A stretch of 40,991 nt of DNA, taken from the NCBI GenBank assembly GCA_017398725.1, contig JAFQFA010000023.1:1-40991 (forward strand), in the 5' to 3' direction. The notes under the pieces were generated by a model. It saw only the letters and a program-made list of their open reading frames with translations, was not told the origin of the DNA and ran no database searches. Source of the stretch: Oscillospiraceae bacterium. GTDB lineage: Bacteria; Bacillota; Clostridia; Oscillospirales; Oscillospiraceae. The translations under genes and the position numbers were made by a program. Positions within the stretch are counted from its first letter, which is position 1; each line of letters starts with the position of its first letter. Shown here piece by piece: positions 32,974-40,991 of this stretch.

Positions 32974-33684
32974 ATGCCTATTGCCGAAAATGTTTCTGCT
33001 ATTTACCAGCAGATCCGCAATGCCGCCGCAAGTGTCGGCAAAGATCCGGAAACCATCACCCTTTGCGCTGCAACAAAAATGAACACTGCCGAAAAGGTGC
33101 GTCAAGCCATTGCCGCCGGTATTACCTGCTGCGGTGAAAACCGCGTTCAGGAACTGACGGAAAAGCTGGCCCAAAATGCATACGATGGGGCAACTGTGCA
33201 TTTTATCGGCCACCTGCAAACGAATAAGGTGCGCCAAGTGGTTGGCAAAGTTGATTTGATCCAAAGTGTGGATTCTGTACACCTGTTGGAAACGATCCAC
33301 AAAGAAGCCGTCAGACAGGGATTGATTCAGAACATTCTGCTGGAAATCAACATTGCCGGTGAATCATCAAAATCCGGTTTTTCCATAGAGCAACTGTACA
33401 GCCTATTGCCCGAAATTGCCAATTACCCCCACATTCATGTTCTCGGATTGATGACCATCCCCCCAATTTGCCATAATTCGGGGGAAAATGACAAATTTTT
33501 TCAAGAAATGTACAACCTTTCTGTTGACATAACGGCAAAAAAATACGATAATGTAGAGGTAAGATTTTTATCCATGGGTATGTCTGATGATTTTGCTGAT
33601 GCCATCCGCCTCGGTAGCAACATGGTACGCATCGGCACTGCGATCTTTGGCGCCCGGGATTACAGTAAATCCAATCAAAAATGA
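32974..33684 (+). CDS. YggS-family pyridoxal-phosphate-binding protein
   Basis: A 236-residue, single-domain PLP-binding protein (YggS/YlmE/PLPBP family) with an alanine-racemase-like TIM barrel but no known catalytic turnover; it helps PLP homeostasis. The PLP lysine is in LCAATKMNTAEKVRQA (K35; the usual motif has VSK), followed by CCGENRVQEL. The phosphate site is LSMGMSDDFADAIRLGSNMVRIGTAIFG. The family gene is a regular neighbour of sepF. The stretch 33440-33570 is more AT-rich than the rest and contains a good internal promoter. TGAGGAG is the ribosome site. Confidence 0.93.
   Translation: MPIAENVSAIYQQIRNAAASVGKDPETITLCAATKMNTAEKVRQAIAAGITCCGENRVQELTEKLAQNAYDGATVHFIGHLQTNKVRQVVGKVDLIQSVDSVHLLETIHKEAVRQGLIQNILLEINIAGESSKSGFSIEQLYSLLPEIANYPHIHVLGLMTIPPICHNSGENDKFFQEMYNLSVDITAKKYDNVEVRFLSMGMSDDFADAIRLGSNMVRIGTAIFGARDYSKSNQK
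33524..33552 (+). promoter_or_regulatory. Internal promoter in yggS for sepF-divIVA
   Basis: A consensus TTGACA (33524-33529) and GATAAT (33547-33552) are separated by exactly 17 bp within the yggS coding region, about 160 nt before the sepF start. It would allow sepF and divIVA to be expressed independently of the terminator after hfq. Confidence 0.5.
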
Positions 33685-33712
33685 TTTCAAACATACAGGA
33701 GGAAACAGACAT

Positions 33713-34225
33713 ATGAGCTTTTGGGACAATGTGAAGAAGTTTGCCCAACCCTATTCCGACGAGGAGTACGACGAATACGAAGACGAGCTTGACGAATACG
33801 AAGAAGAACCTCAGGAGGCTCCTGTTCGCAGACGCCGCCCCTCTCCCTTCTCCACTACCAAAGAAGATCAGGCTGAATACACCGCTCCTGCCAGCGCTCC
33901 CGCTACTCCCGTCAGCGGTTTTTCCGGTCAGGTCGTAAATATGAACTCCGGCAAGCAGGAGGTCGTTCTGTTCCACGCAAGAACCTTTGACGATGCAGCC
34001 CGCGCTGCTGACGAACTGCGCAGAAAGAAGGCCGTGATCCTGAACATGGAGAATGTGGACAAGGCCCTGACCCGTCGCGTCGTAGATTTCCTCTCCGGCA
34101 GTGTTTACGCACTGGATGGCAGTGTTAAAAAGATCGCCCAGTCCACCTATCTGTTCTGCCCCCATAACATGGATGTCGTGGGTGATCTGGAAAACATCCA
34201 GTCTGAGATTGAAAGCTACATCTAA
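33713..34225 (+). CDS. sepF: Cell division protein SepF
   Basis: A 170-residue FtsZ-binding division protein. The N-terminal amphipathic membrane anchor is MSFWDNVKKFAQPYSDEEYD, followed by an acidic and then basic linker rich in Glu, Tyr, Arg and Pro. The SepF core lies at about 85-165: EVVLFHARTFDDAARAADEL, KAVILNMENVDKALTRRVVD and FLSGSVYALDGSVKKIAQST. It tethers FtsZ to the membrane and supports septum assembly. The start at 33713 follows AGGAGG; the open frame extends back into yggS without a site. divIVA follows after 23 nt. Confidence 0.95.
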   Translation: MSFWDNVKKFAQPYSDEEYDEYEDELDEYEEEPQEAPVRRRRPSPFSTTKEDQAEYTAPASAPATPVSGFSGQVVNMNSGKQEVVLFHARTFDDAARAADELRRKKAVILNMENVDKALTRRVVDFLSGSVYALDGSVKKIAQSTYLFCPHNMDVVGDLENIQSEIESYI

Positions 34226-34248
34226 GCTTTACACAGAAAGGAAATTAT

Positions 34249-34935
34249 ATGTTTACACCGCAGCAGATCGAACAAGTATCTTTCAGCCGTGCCACCTTTG
34301 GCGGCTATGATGTGCAGTCTGTTGACGAATTTCTGGAGCCACTGACTGAAGACTATATAACGCTCTACAAGGAGAACGCCCTGCTGAAAAGCAAGATGAA
34401 GACCCTTGTGACCAAGCTGGAAGAGTACCGTGAGAACGAAGCCAGCATGAAAGATGCCATCGTCAACGCACAAAAAACCTGTGATATGATGGTCAAGGAA
34501 GCAGAAGCTAAGTGCACGCAAATGCTTAATGATGCCAATGCTGCCGCCACCGAAAATGCCAAAAATGCAGATGCCATGATCGCCGCCGAAAATGCCCGCG
34601 TAGAGGAAGCAAAACGCGCTGCCACCGCCCGCATTGACGAGATCAAGGAACAGATTCGCAGCTGCCTGCAGGCTTTGGACCGGATCAAGGAAGCAAACCG
34701 CCCTGCCCCAAGCCAAGCCACCGCCGCTTTTGATTTCGACCGCAGCGAAACCGGCAGACGCACTTCTGCCGCTGATGATGTTGCCAGCGAGATCGAAGCC
34801 AACATTCAGGCACTGGTGGGCACCACCGAGGAACCCGCCCCCAAGGCAGAGCCCCGGCATCCTGCTTCCGAAACCACCACCAGCAAGTTTGCGAACCTGC
34901 AATTTGGCAGAAACTATGATCCCGATAATAAATAA
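34249..34935 (+). CDS. divIVA: DivIVA-family polar/septal scaffold protein
   Basis: A 228-residue protein with the DivIVA N-terminal membrane-binding domain (FTPQQIEQVSFSRATFGGYD, then VQSVDEFLEPLTEDYITLY). A long coiled coil rich in Ala, Glu, Lys and Met (about 45-150) follows, then a low-complexity C-terminal region. DivIVA binds curved membrane at poles and septa and recruits division or growth factors. Its position between sepF and ileS matches the tail of the division gene cluster in Firmicutes. The ylmG (yggT) and ylmH genes usual in this stretch are absent. AAAGGAA is the ribosome site. The ileS leader promoter appears to lie inside its last codons. Confidence 0.93.
   Translation: MFTPQQIEQVSFSRATFGGYDVQSVDEFLEPLTEDYITLYKENALLKSKMKTLVTKLEEYRENEASMKDAIVNAQKTCDMMVKEAEAKCTQMLNDANAAATENAKNADAMIAAENARVEEAKRAATARIDEIKEQIRSCLQALDRIKEANRPAPSQATAAFDFDRSETGRRTSAADDVASEIEANIQALVGTTEEPAPKAEPRHPASETTTSKFANLQFGRNYDPDNK
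34904..34931 (+). promoter_or_regulatory. Probable promoter of ileS T-box transcript
   Basis: TTGGCA (34904-34909) and TAATAA (34926-34931) are separated by 16 bp within the last codons of divIVA. It would start the leader near 34938, just before the first T-box helix. Confidence 0.4.
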
Positions 34936-34937
34936 CG

Positions 34938-35175
34938 AAAAGCAATGACAAGGACAAGTGTATCGATAATCCCGATCCAGAGAGCTGCCGGTTGGTGCGA
35001 GGCAGTCAGGACCCGATGCATATCCCCTTGGAGCTGCGCACCGAACCTTTCTAGGTGTAGGCTGCGCCGGGCACGCCCGATACAGCGTACTTGAGCGCCG
35101 GGAAACCGGAACAAGAGTGGTACCGCAGAGGTTATTATGCACCTTTGTCTCTTGACGAGACAAAGGTGCATTTTA
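34938..35175 (+). promoter_or_regulatory. T-box riboswitch (isoleucine) upstream of ileS
   Basis: The leader contains the conserved T-box core CAAGAGTGGTACCGC (35112-35126), which in the antiterminator pairs with the uncharged tRNA acceptor end. An upstream Stem I has a distal-loop block (AGAGAGCTGCCGGTTGGTG, about 34979-34997). Helix 34958-34965 (GTGTATCG) pairs perfectly, allowing G-U, with 35014-35021 (CGATGCAT). Directly 3' of it lies ATC (35022-35024), an isoleucine codon in the expected specifier position. The leader ends in a terminator. Uncharged tRNA-Ile should promote read-through into ileS. Confidence 0.92.
35138..35175 (+). terminator. T-box regulatory terminator
   Basis: A 14-bp perfect stem (35138-35151 with 35157-35170, 5-nt loop) ends in TTTTATT. 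It lies between the T-box core and the ileS ribosome site and is the switchable terminator of the riboswitch. Confidence 0.92.
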
Positions 35176-35202
35176 TTATGTATTATTTACGGAGGTATTC
35201 CA

Positions 35203-37992
35203 ATGGAATATAAGAACACGATCATCACCCCCAAGACGGACTTCCCCATGAAGGCCGGTCTTCCCGCTAGAGAGCCGGGCATGTTGGAGCGTTGGCAGGA
35301 ACAGGATCTGTATGCTCTGATGTTGGAAAAGAATAAGGGTTTGCCCCCCTTTATTCTCCACGATGGCCCTCCCTTCTCTAACGGCTACATCCATATGGGT
35401 CACGCCCTGAACAAAACCTTGAAGGATTTTATTGTTCGCAGCCATGCCATGATGGGGTATTACACCCCTTATGTCCCCGGCTGGGATAACCACGGTCTGC
35501 CCATTGAACGCGCCATTGAAAAATCCAAGAGCAAGCTTAACAAGGACATGACCGTTTCCGAGTTCCGCAAGGCTTGTGAAGATTTTGCTGAGGATTTCAT
35601 TCAGAAGCAGATGGGCGGCTTCAAGCGCTTGGGTGTTGTAGGCGATTGGAAGAAGCCCTATCGCACCATGGACAAGCATTTTGAAGCACAGGAAGTCAAA
35701 GTCTTCGGTAGAATGTTTGACAAGGGCTATATCTACAAGGGTCTGAAGCCGGTAACTTGGTGTCCCTTCTGCGCCACCGCTGTGGCAGAGGCGGATATTG
35801 AATATCAGGATGATCCCTGCACCTCTGTATATGTAAAATTCCCCATGGCCGACGATCTGGGCAAGCTGGCTGGCTTTGATCTGAGTAAGACTTTCTTCGT
35901 GATCTGGACCACCACCATCTGGACCCTGCCCGGCAACATGGCGATCTGCCTACATCCCCGGGACAGCTATGTTCTGGTCAAGGCCGATAACGGCGAGACC
36001 TATATCATGGCGGAAGCCCTGATGGAAAAGACTATGAAGATGGGTGGCTTTGAAAACTATGAGGTTTTGGCCACCTACCCCGGCGCTTTCTTCGAAAACA
36101 TGCTGGCTAAGCACCCCTTCCTTGATAAGACCTCCCGTCTTGTCTGGGCTGAGTATGTAACCATGGATTCCGGTACCGGCTGTGTCCACACGGCCCCCGG
36201 CTTTGGTGCTGACGACTACCAGACCTGCATGCGTTACGGTATGGAACTGGTGGTTCCTGTGGACGACTACGGCCGTCATACCGACTACGCAGGTAAATAC
36301 GCAGGCTTAAAGACCGAGGACTCCAACCCCATCATTCTGGCTGATATGAAGGAAACCGGCGCGCTGTTCGCTTCCGAAGAGATCGTCCACTCCTATCCCC
36401 ACCATGACCGTTGCAAGAAGCCTGTTATCTTCCGTGCTACCCCCCAGTGGTTCTGCTCTGTAGAATCTTTTAAAGATCAGGCTGTTACCGCCATTGAAAA
36501 TGTGCAGTGGTTCCCTGCTTGGGGCGGTGACCGGATGGTAAGCATGATCCGCGAGCGTGCCGACTGGTGTATCTCCCGTCAGCGCCGTTGGGGTCTGCCT
36601 ATCCCCGTGTTCTACTGTGAAGACTGCGGCAAGCCCGTTTCCACCCCCGAATCCATTGAAAAGCTTTCCAAGTTGTTTGACGAGCATGGCTCTAACATCT
36701 GGTTTGAGAAGGAAGCAATGGAGTTGGCCCCCGAAGGCTTTACCTGCCCCCACTGCGGCGGCAAGCATTTCACTAAGGAGACTGACACACTGGACTGCTG
36801 GTTTGACTCCGGTTCTACCCACTTTGCTTCCCTGATGAAGGACACCCCCGCGCTGTGGCCGGCGGATGTGTATCTGGAAGGTGCCGACCAGTACCGTGGT
36901 TGGTTCCAGTCCAGTCTGCTGACCTCTGTTGGCGCACTGGATCAGGGCGCACCCTTTAAGCAAGTACTGACCCACGGCTGGGTTGTGGACGGTCAGGGTC
37001 GCGCTATGCACAAGAGTTTGGGCAACGGTGTCGATCCCGCCGACTTGATCAAGGACTTTGGTGCGGACATCGTCCGCCTTTGGGCCGCATCCTCCGATTA
37101 CCATGTGGATGTTCGCTGCTCTAAGGATATCTTTAAGCAGATCGCCCAGAATTATCTGAAGTTCCGTAACACCGCCCGTTACTGTCTGGGTAACCTGAAT
37201 GACTTTGATCCCAACAATCTGGTTCCCGCTGACCAGCTGGAAGAGCTGGACAAGTGGGCACTGACCAAGTTGGGCGAACTGGTTGCTACCGTTCGCAAGG
37301 CCTATGAGAATTACGAGTTCCATGTAATTTCTCATGCCATCAATGATTTCTGCGTTGTGGAACTCAGTTCCTTCTATCTGGACATTCTGAAGGATCGGCT
37401 GTACTGTGAGGAAAAGGACGGTCTGCGCCGCCGCTCTGCACAAACCGCTCTGTTCCTGATTCTGGATGCTATGACCACTCTGCTCGCCCCCATTCTTGCC
37501 TTTACCTGTGATGAGATCTGGCAGGCTATGCCCCATAGAAGCACCGATGATGTGCGCAATGTGCTGTTGAACCGGATGCCTGAAGACTTCTGCGCATATT
37601 CGCTGGACGTCGAAACCATGGCAAAGTGGGATACTGTTATGAAGCTCCGTCAGGATGTAAACGGCGTTCTGGAAATTGCCCGTGCTGATAAGCGGATCGG
37701 TAAGGCATTGGAGGCCCATGTGTGCCTACAGACCGATGATGAAGCGCTGAAAGCAGCATGCGAGGGTCTTAACCTGAGTGAAATCTTCATCGTTTCCTCC
37801 TGTGCATGGGAAGCTCCTGCTGAGGGTGCTACCGTTGGTGCCGGCAGCAATCTGCCCCAGCTGACCATCGGTGTCACCGAAGCACGGGGTGAGAAATGTC
37901 CCCGTTGCTGGATGCATTCTACCAACGCAAATTCCGAGGGTCTTTGCCCTCGCTGCGCTGCAGTCGTTTCCAAACTGGATGTTGAAATCTAA
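35203..37992 (+). CDS. ileS: Isoleucyl-tRNA synthetase
   Basis: A 929-residue class I aminoacyl-tRNA synthetase. The HIGH motif is HMGH (64-67, in GYIHMGHALN). The editing (CP1) domain holds WTTTIWTLPGN and DSGTGCVHTAPGFG. The KMSKS region reads AMHKSLGN (601-608), so the first two positions differ from consensus while the second lysine and serine are kept. A C-terminal zinc finger has CPRC (899-902) and CPRC (915-918). The start at 35203 follows GGAGG by 7-8 nt, beyond the T-box terminator. Codon use is strongly biased, as expected for high expression. Confidence 0.97.
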   Translation: MEYKNTIITPKTDFPMKAGLPAREPGMLERWQEQDLYALMLEKNKGLPPFILHDGPPFSNGYIHMGHALNKTLKDFIVRSHAMMGYYTPYVPGWDNHGLPIERAIEKSKSKLNKDMTVSEFRKACEDFAEDFIQKQMGGFKRLGVVGDWKKPYRTMDKHFEAQEVKVFGRMFDKGYIYKGLKPVTWCPFCATAVAEADIEYQDDPCTSVYVKFPMADDLGKLAGFDLSKTFFVIWTTTIWTLPGNMAICLHPRDSYVLVKADNGETYIMAEALMEKTMKMGGFENYEVLATYPGAFFENMLAKHPFLDKTSRLVWAEYVTMDSGTGCVHTAPGFGADDYQTCMRYGMELVVPVDDYGRHTDYAGKYAGLKTEDSNPIILADMKETGALFASEEIVHSYPHHDRCKKPVIFRATPQWFCSVESFKDQAVTAIENVQWFPAWGGDRMVSMIRERADWCISRQRRWGLPIPVFYCEDCGKPVSTPESIEKLSKLFDEHGSNIWFEKEAMELAPEGFTCPHCGGKHFTKETDTLDCWFDSGSTHFASLMKDTPALWPADVYLEGADQYRGWFQSSLLTSVGALDQGAPFKQVLTHGWVVDGQGRAMHKSLGNGVDPADLIKDFGADIVRLWAASSDYHVDVRCSKDIFKQIAQNYLKFRNTARYCLGNLNDFDPNNLVPADQLEELDKWALTKLGELVATVRKAYENYEFHVISHAINDFCVVELSSFYLDILKDRLYCEEKDGLRRRSAQTALFLILDAMTTLLAPILAFTCDEIWQAMPHRSTDDVRNVLLNRMPEDFCAYSLDVETMAKWDTVMKLRQDVNGVLEIARADKRIGKALEAHVCLQTDDEALKAACEGLNLSEIFIVSSCAWEAPAEGATVGAGSNLPQLTIGVTEARGEKCPRCWMHSTNANSEGLCPRCAAVVSKLDVEI

Positions 37993-38004
37993 TCTCCATC
38001 ATTT

Positions 38005-38040
38005 TCGGGCTGATGCAAAATGCATCAGCCCGATTTTTTC
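38005..38040 (+). terminator. Terminator after ileS
   Basis: A 12-bp perfect stem (38006-38017 with 38021-38032, loop AAA) is followed by ATTTTTT. Confidence 0.92.
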
Positions 38041-38064
38041 TTTCCCTGAATTTATCATTATCCC

Positions 38065-38093
38065 TTTACCCATGGGAATAATTATGATACACT
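38065..38093 (+). promoter_or_regulatory. Promoter of yfhO-like gene
   Basis: TTTACC (38065-38070), a 17-bp spacer ending in TGA, and TACACT (38088-38093) form an extended -10 promoter 28 nt before the start codon. Confidence 0.5.
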
Positions 38094-38121
38094 AAGTTTA
38101 ATCATTTTTTAGGAGTTTGCC

Positions 38122-40800
38122 ATGAAACGAATAAAACAAACAAATATATCGTGGCTATATCCGGCGATTGCTTTTATTTTGCCGGTTATTGGGATGTGTA
38201 TCATGATGGCCGTTCGGGGGTTTATCCCGTTCGGATCTGTCTCTATGCTCTATTCCGACATGTATCATCAATATTACCCATTCTTCGTCGCTTTCCGCAA
38301 GGCTCTGCTTAGTGGCGAGAGCCTGCTTTATAGTTGGGATGTGGGTATGGGCATGGACTATCTTGGGCTGATTTCCTATTACCTCGCTTCTCCGTTAAAT
38401 CTTCTGAGTGTTCTGATCCCGGAAGGTTGGACCTTAGAATATTTCTCCCTGTTAATGCCAATCAAACTAGGCTTTGCCAGCCTATTCTTCGCCATTTTGC
38501 TGCGGAAGCTATATGGCCAGAGTACGATTGCGCTCCCCTTGTTCGGCTGCTTCTATGCGCTATGTGCATGGACAATGGGTTACCAGTGGAATATTATGTG
38601 GCTGGACACCTTTGCCCTACTGCCGCTGGTTGTATTGGGTGTTTTTTCTCTCTTAAAAGAGAAAAAAGTGTTTCTATATACCGTTACTCTGTTCCTCTCT
38701 GTTTTCTCCAATTATTATATTGGCCTTTTCACATGTATTTTTGTGGCATTGATTTTCTTTTGCTACCAAATCTGCCGTTGGGAAAGCTTTGAGAAATTTT
38801 TCCGCGATCTGGGCAGAATTGCGCTGTTCTCTATTCTTGCCATCGGTATGACTGCAATTATGGAACTTCCTGCCTTTGCCGCATTGCAAACTACACAATC
38901 CAGTGTAAATAAATTCCCCACCGGTTTTAAGCTAAATATCGCAGACCAGAACACTTGGAAAGGCTTGCTTGATGCCATGCGGCAGGTTGCCGGCAATATG
39001 AATGGTGGCATCAAACCCACTTTCAAAGAGGGGTTACCCAACCTTTATTGCGGCTTGGTCGCCAATCTCTTGGCTGTCCTGTTTCTGACAAGCAAGCATG
39101 TCAAGCTTCGGGATAAGTTCTGCAGTATCGCCCTACTGATCTTCTTTAATCTTAGCTTCATTATCCGTCAGTTGGATTATATTTGGCATGGATTCCATTT
39201 CACCAATATGATCCCATACCGATTTAGCTTTCTTTCCAGCTTTGTTCTCCTGTATATGGCATACAGGGCTTATTTGCTGCGAAAAACATTTAAACTTTGG
39301 CAATTGATTACCGCTATTACACTGTGCGTAGGTTTGGTTTTCTGCATAGAAAAGCCGGATGTAGCGTACTGGACCTATAACGGTGTATTCTTACTGCTAT
39401 ACTTTGTTGTTTTTCTGCTCCCGCACTTATCACTTGAGGGCAAACAAACGGAAGCCAATGTAACCGGTCCGTCTATCGACGAAGAACGCGTCGCAAGATA
39501 TCAGATCAGCTCCATGCTTTTGGTCGGTGTCATGGTGCTGGAATTAAGCCTGAACATTCTCAATTTTGGAATCAACTTCACCGGAACAGTTGTGACGGAT
39601 TACCCAAGAGGTACAGAGCATACTGCTGCGTTAATCCAAAGTATGAAAGACCGGGAAAAAGACAATCTGTTCTACAGAACAGAAACCACCCATTCCCAAA
39701 CTTTGAATGACGGCGCACTAAATGGATATAACGGCATTTCCACCTTTACCAGCTCTGCCAATGTCCGGGTAACCAAGTTTATGGAGGCGTTGGGATACGG
39801 CGCAAAAAACACCTACAACCGCTATTGCTTTGAGGAAAGCTCACCGGTTGCAAATCTATTCCTAAATCTTAAGTATATGCTGGAACGGCAGGACCTTGTG
39901 GAAGAAAATAATTATTTTGAGGATGTAGCACAATCGGGAAAGGTTCATCTTTTGGAAAACAAAGCATATCTTCCGCTCGGTTTTATGGTAAAAAATCAGA
40001 TTCTCAATTTAGATTTCTCCAATGCATCAAATAACGCTTTTCTATTCCAAAACCAACTTATCAAAACAGCAACCGGCATCTCCCGGGATGTATGGACATT
40101 TATGGCTGATGACGCGCTTTCCATTGACACAAAAGATGTAACAATCCGCTCCAGAACAAAGAGTGGACACTGTGCCTACACTGCCGATGAGAAAGTCAAC
40201 GGAACACTGATCTACACCTATGCAGCAGATCGGGAAGGGCTTGTTTGTATCGACTTGGATCTATCTAAGAAAAACAGTTTTACCGTTTATAAAAATCAGG
40301 AAGAGCTATACAGCGAAAGCTACAGTATCCCACAAACCCTTTCTGTTGCTCAAGTTATCCCCGGCGATGTGATCGAGATCCATCTGACATGTAAAAAGGG
40401 AGAATCCGGCAATATTTCCATCCATGCCGGTGTGTTGGATGAACAGGCTTTTGCAGATGCATACAATTATCTGCAAAGTGCAACGCTGGATCTTACAAAA
40501 TTCGAAAACACAAGAATCGAAGGAAACATCAACTGCACAGAATCCGGTGTGTTATACACCTCGATCCCGCAGGATGGAAACTGGACTGCAACTGTAGACG
40601 GCAAGAATGTGGAGCCGGTACTTGTGGGTGATGCCATGGTTGGCTTGACGCTGTCGGAAGGCCAACATAAAATCTGCTTCCAATATGAGAACAAAGCCTT
40701 TTCTCTTGGTTGGAAAATTAGTTTGGCATGTCTCATTATATTTACAGTATTGTATGTAGGGATATATGCAGATCCGCAAAAGAGAAGCAAAAGCAAATGA
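38122..40800 (+). CDS. YfhO-family membrane protein (GT-C-like)
   Basis: An 892-residue protein with about twelve or more transmembrane segments in the first 480 residues, a large extracytoplasmic domain (about 490-860) and a final helix (about 862-882) with a basic tail. The N-terminal pattern, with YSDMYHQYYPFF and SYYLASPLNLLS after the first helix, matches the YfhO family. These proteins resemble GT-C glycosyltransferases that use lipid-linked sugars, and in Gram-positives some glycosylate teichoic acids. The exact substrate here is unknown. AGGAG precedes the ATG. It forms a single-gene unit that converges with the rRNA operon. Confidence 0.85.
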   Translation: MKRIKQTNISWLYPAIAFILPVIGMCIMMAVRGFIPFGSVSMLYSDMYHQYYPFFVAFRKALLSGESLLYSWDVGMGMDYLGLISYYLASPLNLLSVLIPEGWTLEYFSLLMPIKLGFASLFFAILLRKLYGQSTIALPLFGCFYALCAWTMGYQWNIMWLDTFALLPLVVLGVFSLLKEKKVFLYTVTLFLSVFSNYYIGLFTCIFVALIFFCYQICRWESFEKFFRDLGRIALFSILAIGMTAIMELPAFAALQTTQSSVNKFPTGFKLNIADQNTWKGLLDAMRQVAGNMNGGIKPTFKEGLPNLYCGLVANLLAVLFLTSKHVKLRDKFCSIALLIFFNLSFIIRQLDYIWHGFHFTNMIPYRFSFLSSFVLLYMAYRAYLLRKTFKLWQLITAITLCVGLVFCIEKPDVAYWTYNGVFLLLYFVVFLLPHLSLEGKQTEANVTGPSIDEERVARYQISSMLLVGVMVLELSLNILNFGINFTGTVVTDYPRGTEHTAALIQSMKDREKDNLFYRTETTHSQTLNDGALNGYNGISTFTSSANVRVTKFMEALGYGAKNTYNRYCFEESSPVANLFLNLKYMLERQDLVEENNYFEDVAQSGKVHLLENKAYLPLGFMVKNQILNLDFSNASNNAFLFQNQLIKTATGISRDVWTFMADDALSIDTKDVTIRSRTKSGHCAYTADEKVNGTLIYTYAADREGLVCIDLDLSKKNSFTVYKNQEELYSESYSIPQTLSVAQVIPGDVIEIHLTCKKGESGNISIHAGVLDEQAFADAYNYLQSATLDLTKFENTRIEGNINCTESGVLYTSIPQDGNWTATVDGKNVEPVLVGDAMVGLTLSEGQHKICFQYENKAFSLGWKISLACLIIFTVLYVGIYADPQKRSKSK

Positions 40801-40803
40801 CAA

Positions 40804-40841
40804 AAAACGGCTGCTGCAATTTACTTGCGGCAGCCGTTTCC
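40804..40841 (+). terminator. Terminator after yfhO-like gene
   Basis: A 13-bp stem with one G-T pair (40807-40819 with 40825-40837) is bordered by A and T tracts, with a short T-tail (TTTCC). Termination is probably completed by the next hairpin. Confidence 0.75.
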
Positions 40842-40855
40842 TATTAAATAAAAAG

Positions 40856-40886
40856 AAAACCTCGTAGCCGAAGCTGCGAGGTTTTT
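40856..40886. terminator. Terminator of rRNA operon (bidirectional)
   Basis: A 13-bp stem with one G-T pair (40856-40868 with 40873-40885, loop CGAA) directly follows the 5S rRNA on the minus strand, with TTTTCTTTTT as its tail. It also has TTTTT on the plus strand. Confidence 0.85.
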
Positions 40887-40888
40887 GT

Positions 40889-40991
40889 GTTCGCGTTACC
40901 TATCTTCCCGGGCAGTCACCCGCCAAGTATTGTCGGCGTACATGAGCTTAACTTCTGTGTTCGGGATGGGAACAGGTGGACCCTCATGACA
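40889..40991 (-). rRNA. rrf: 5S ribosomal RNA (5' end outside window)
   Basis: The minus strand reads the conserved 5S core TTCCCATCCCGAACACAGAA and GTTAAGCTC, then GTACGCCGAC...CTTGGCGGGTGACTGCCCGGGA and AGATAGGTAACGCG at the 3' end. About 100 of roughly 117 nt are visible; the 5' end lies beyond the window. The exact 3' end is uncertain by a few bases. An rRNA operon is presumably transcribed into the window from the right, away from the chromosome segment described here. Confidence 0.93.

Noticed and set aside
34936-35130. Possible tRNA gene before ileS
   Set aside because: The stem-loops and the GTGGTACCGC core fit a T-box leader; there is no T-arm GTTCRA sequence or cloverleaf.
36307-37719. 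470-codon minus-strand open frame opposite ileS
   Set aside because: Shadow frame created by the strong codon bias of ileS.

Overview
The window looks like a chromosomal segment of an anaerobic, low-to-mid GC Gram-positive bacterium of the Clostridia, probably an Oscillospiraceae/Ruminococcaceae-like gut organism. This is inferred from GdpP, RNase J, SepF and DivIVA, a T-box leader before ileS, an endonuclease-type MutL without MutH, a GGGtGRT-family protein, and sortase/cohesin/dockerin-type surface proteins. I ran no database search. I see no phage, transposase, integrase, CRISPR array or tRNA gene.

Layout. (1) 1-704: 3' part of a GGGtGRT-family gene (+). (2) 749-3415 (-): a tightly coupled five-gene operon: HTH/membrane regulator, 5-formyltetrahydrofolate cyclo-ligase, DUF1643 protein, a tiny Cys/acidic protein and an HD hydrolase. 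(3) 3509-3922 (-): a CBS-pair protein resembling c-di-AMP binding CbpB. (4) 4100-8411 (-): three neutral-ceramidase-like paralogues, one a lipoprotein and two without a signal peptide. (5) 8811-11095 (-): a secreted dockerin-like protein followed by a sortase-anchored protein with a cohesin-like domain and a recent internal duplication. (6) 11260-18801 (-): gdpP-rplI-dnaB-tilS-hpt-ftsH, a housekeeping operon. (7) 19167-23363 (+): RNase J behind a structured leader, a tRNA-dihydrouridine synthase and an FGGY sugar kinase. (8) 23408-24883 (-): a zinc-ribbon/transmembrane/PpiC foldase. (9) 25058-32919 (+): miaB-mutS-CPBP protease-mutL-miaA-hfq. (10) 32974-34935 (+): yggS-sepF-divIVA, with a good promoter inside yggS. 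(11) 34938-37992 (+): T-box leader and ileS. (12) 38122-40800 (+): YfhO-family membrane protein. (13) about 40889-40991 (-): 3' part of a 5S rRNA, converging on yfhO.

How the parts work together. Most of the window is core information processing: replication (DnaB), mismatch repair (MutS/MutL), tRNA modification (TilS, Dus, MiaA, MiaB), translation (L9, IleRS), RNA turnover (RNase J, Hfq), division and growth (SepF, DivIVA) and protein quality control (FtsH, PpiC). A second theme is c-di-AMP: GdpP degrades it and the CBS-pair protein may sense it. The accessory part lies at 4.1-11.1 kb. It combines ceramidase-fold proteins that keep the apparent metal-site histidines but appear to lack the usual amidase serine with a neighbouring candidate cohesin/dockerin surface pair. 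That stretch is where I would look first for something undescribed.

Start codons were chosen from Shine-Dalgarno spacing. Three genes (ftsH, gdpP, RNase J) appear to start at TTG. Promoters and terminators were found by eye and are predictions. Residue numbers refer to the starts given here.
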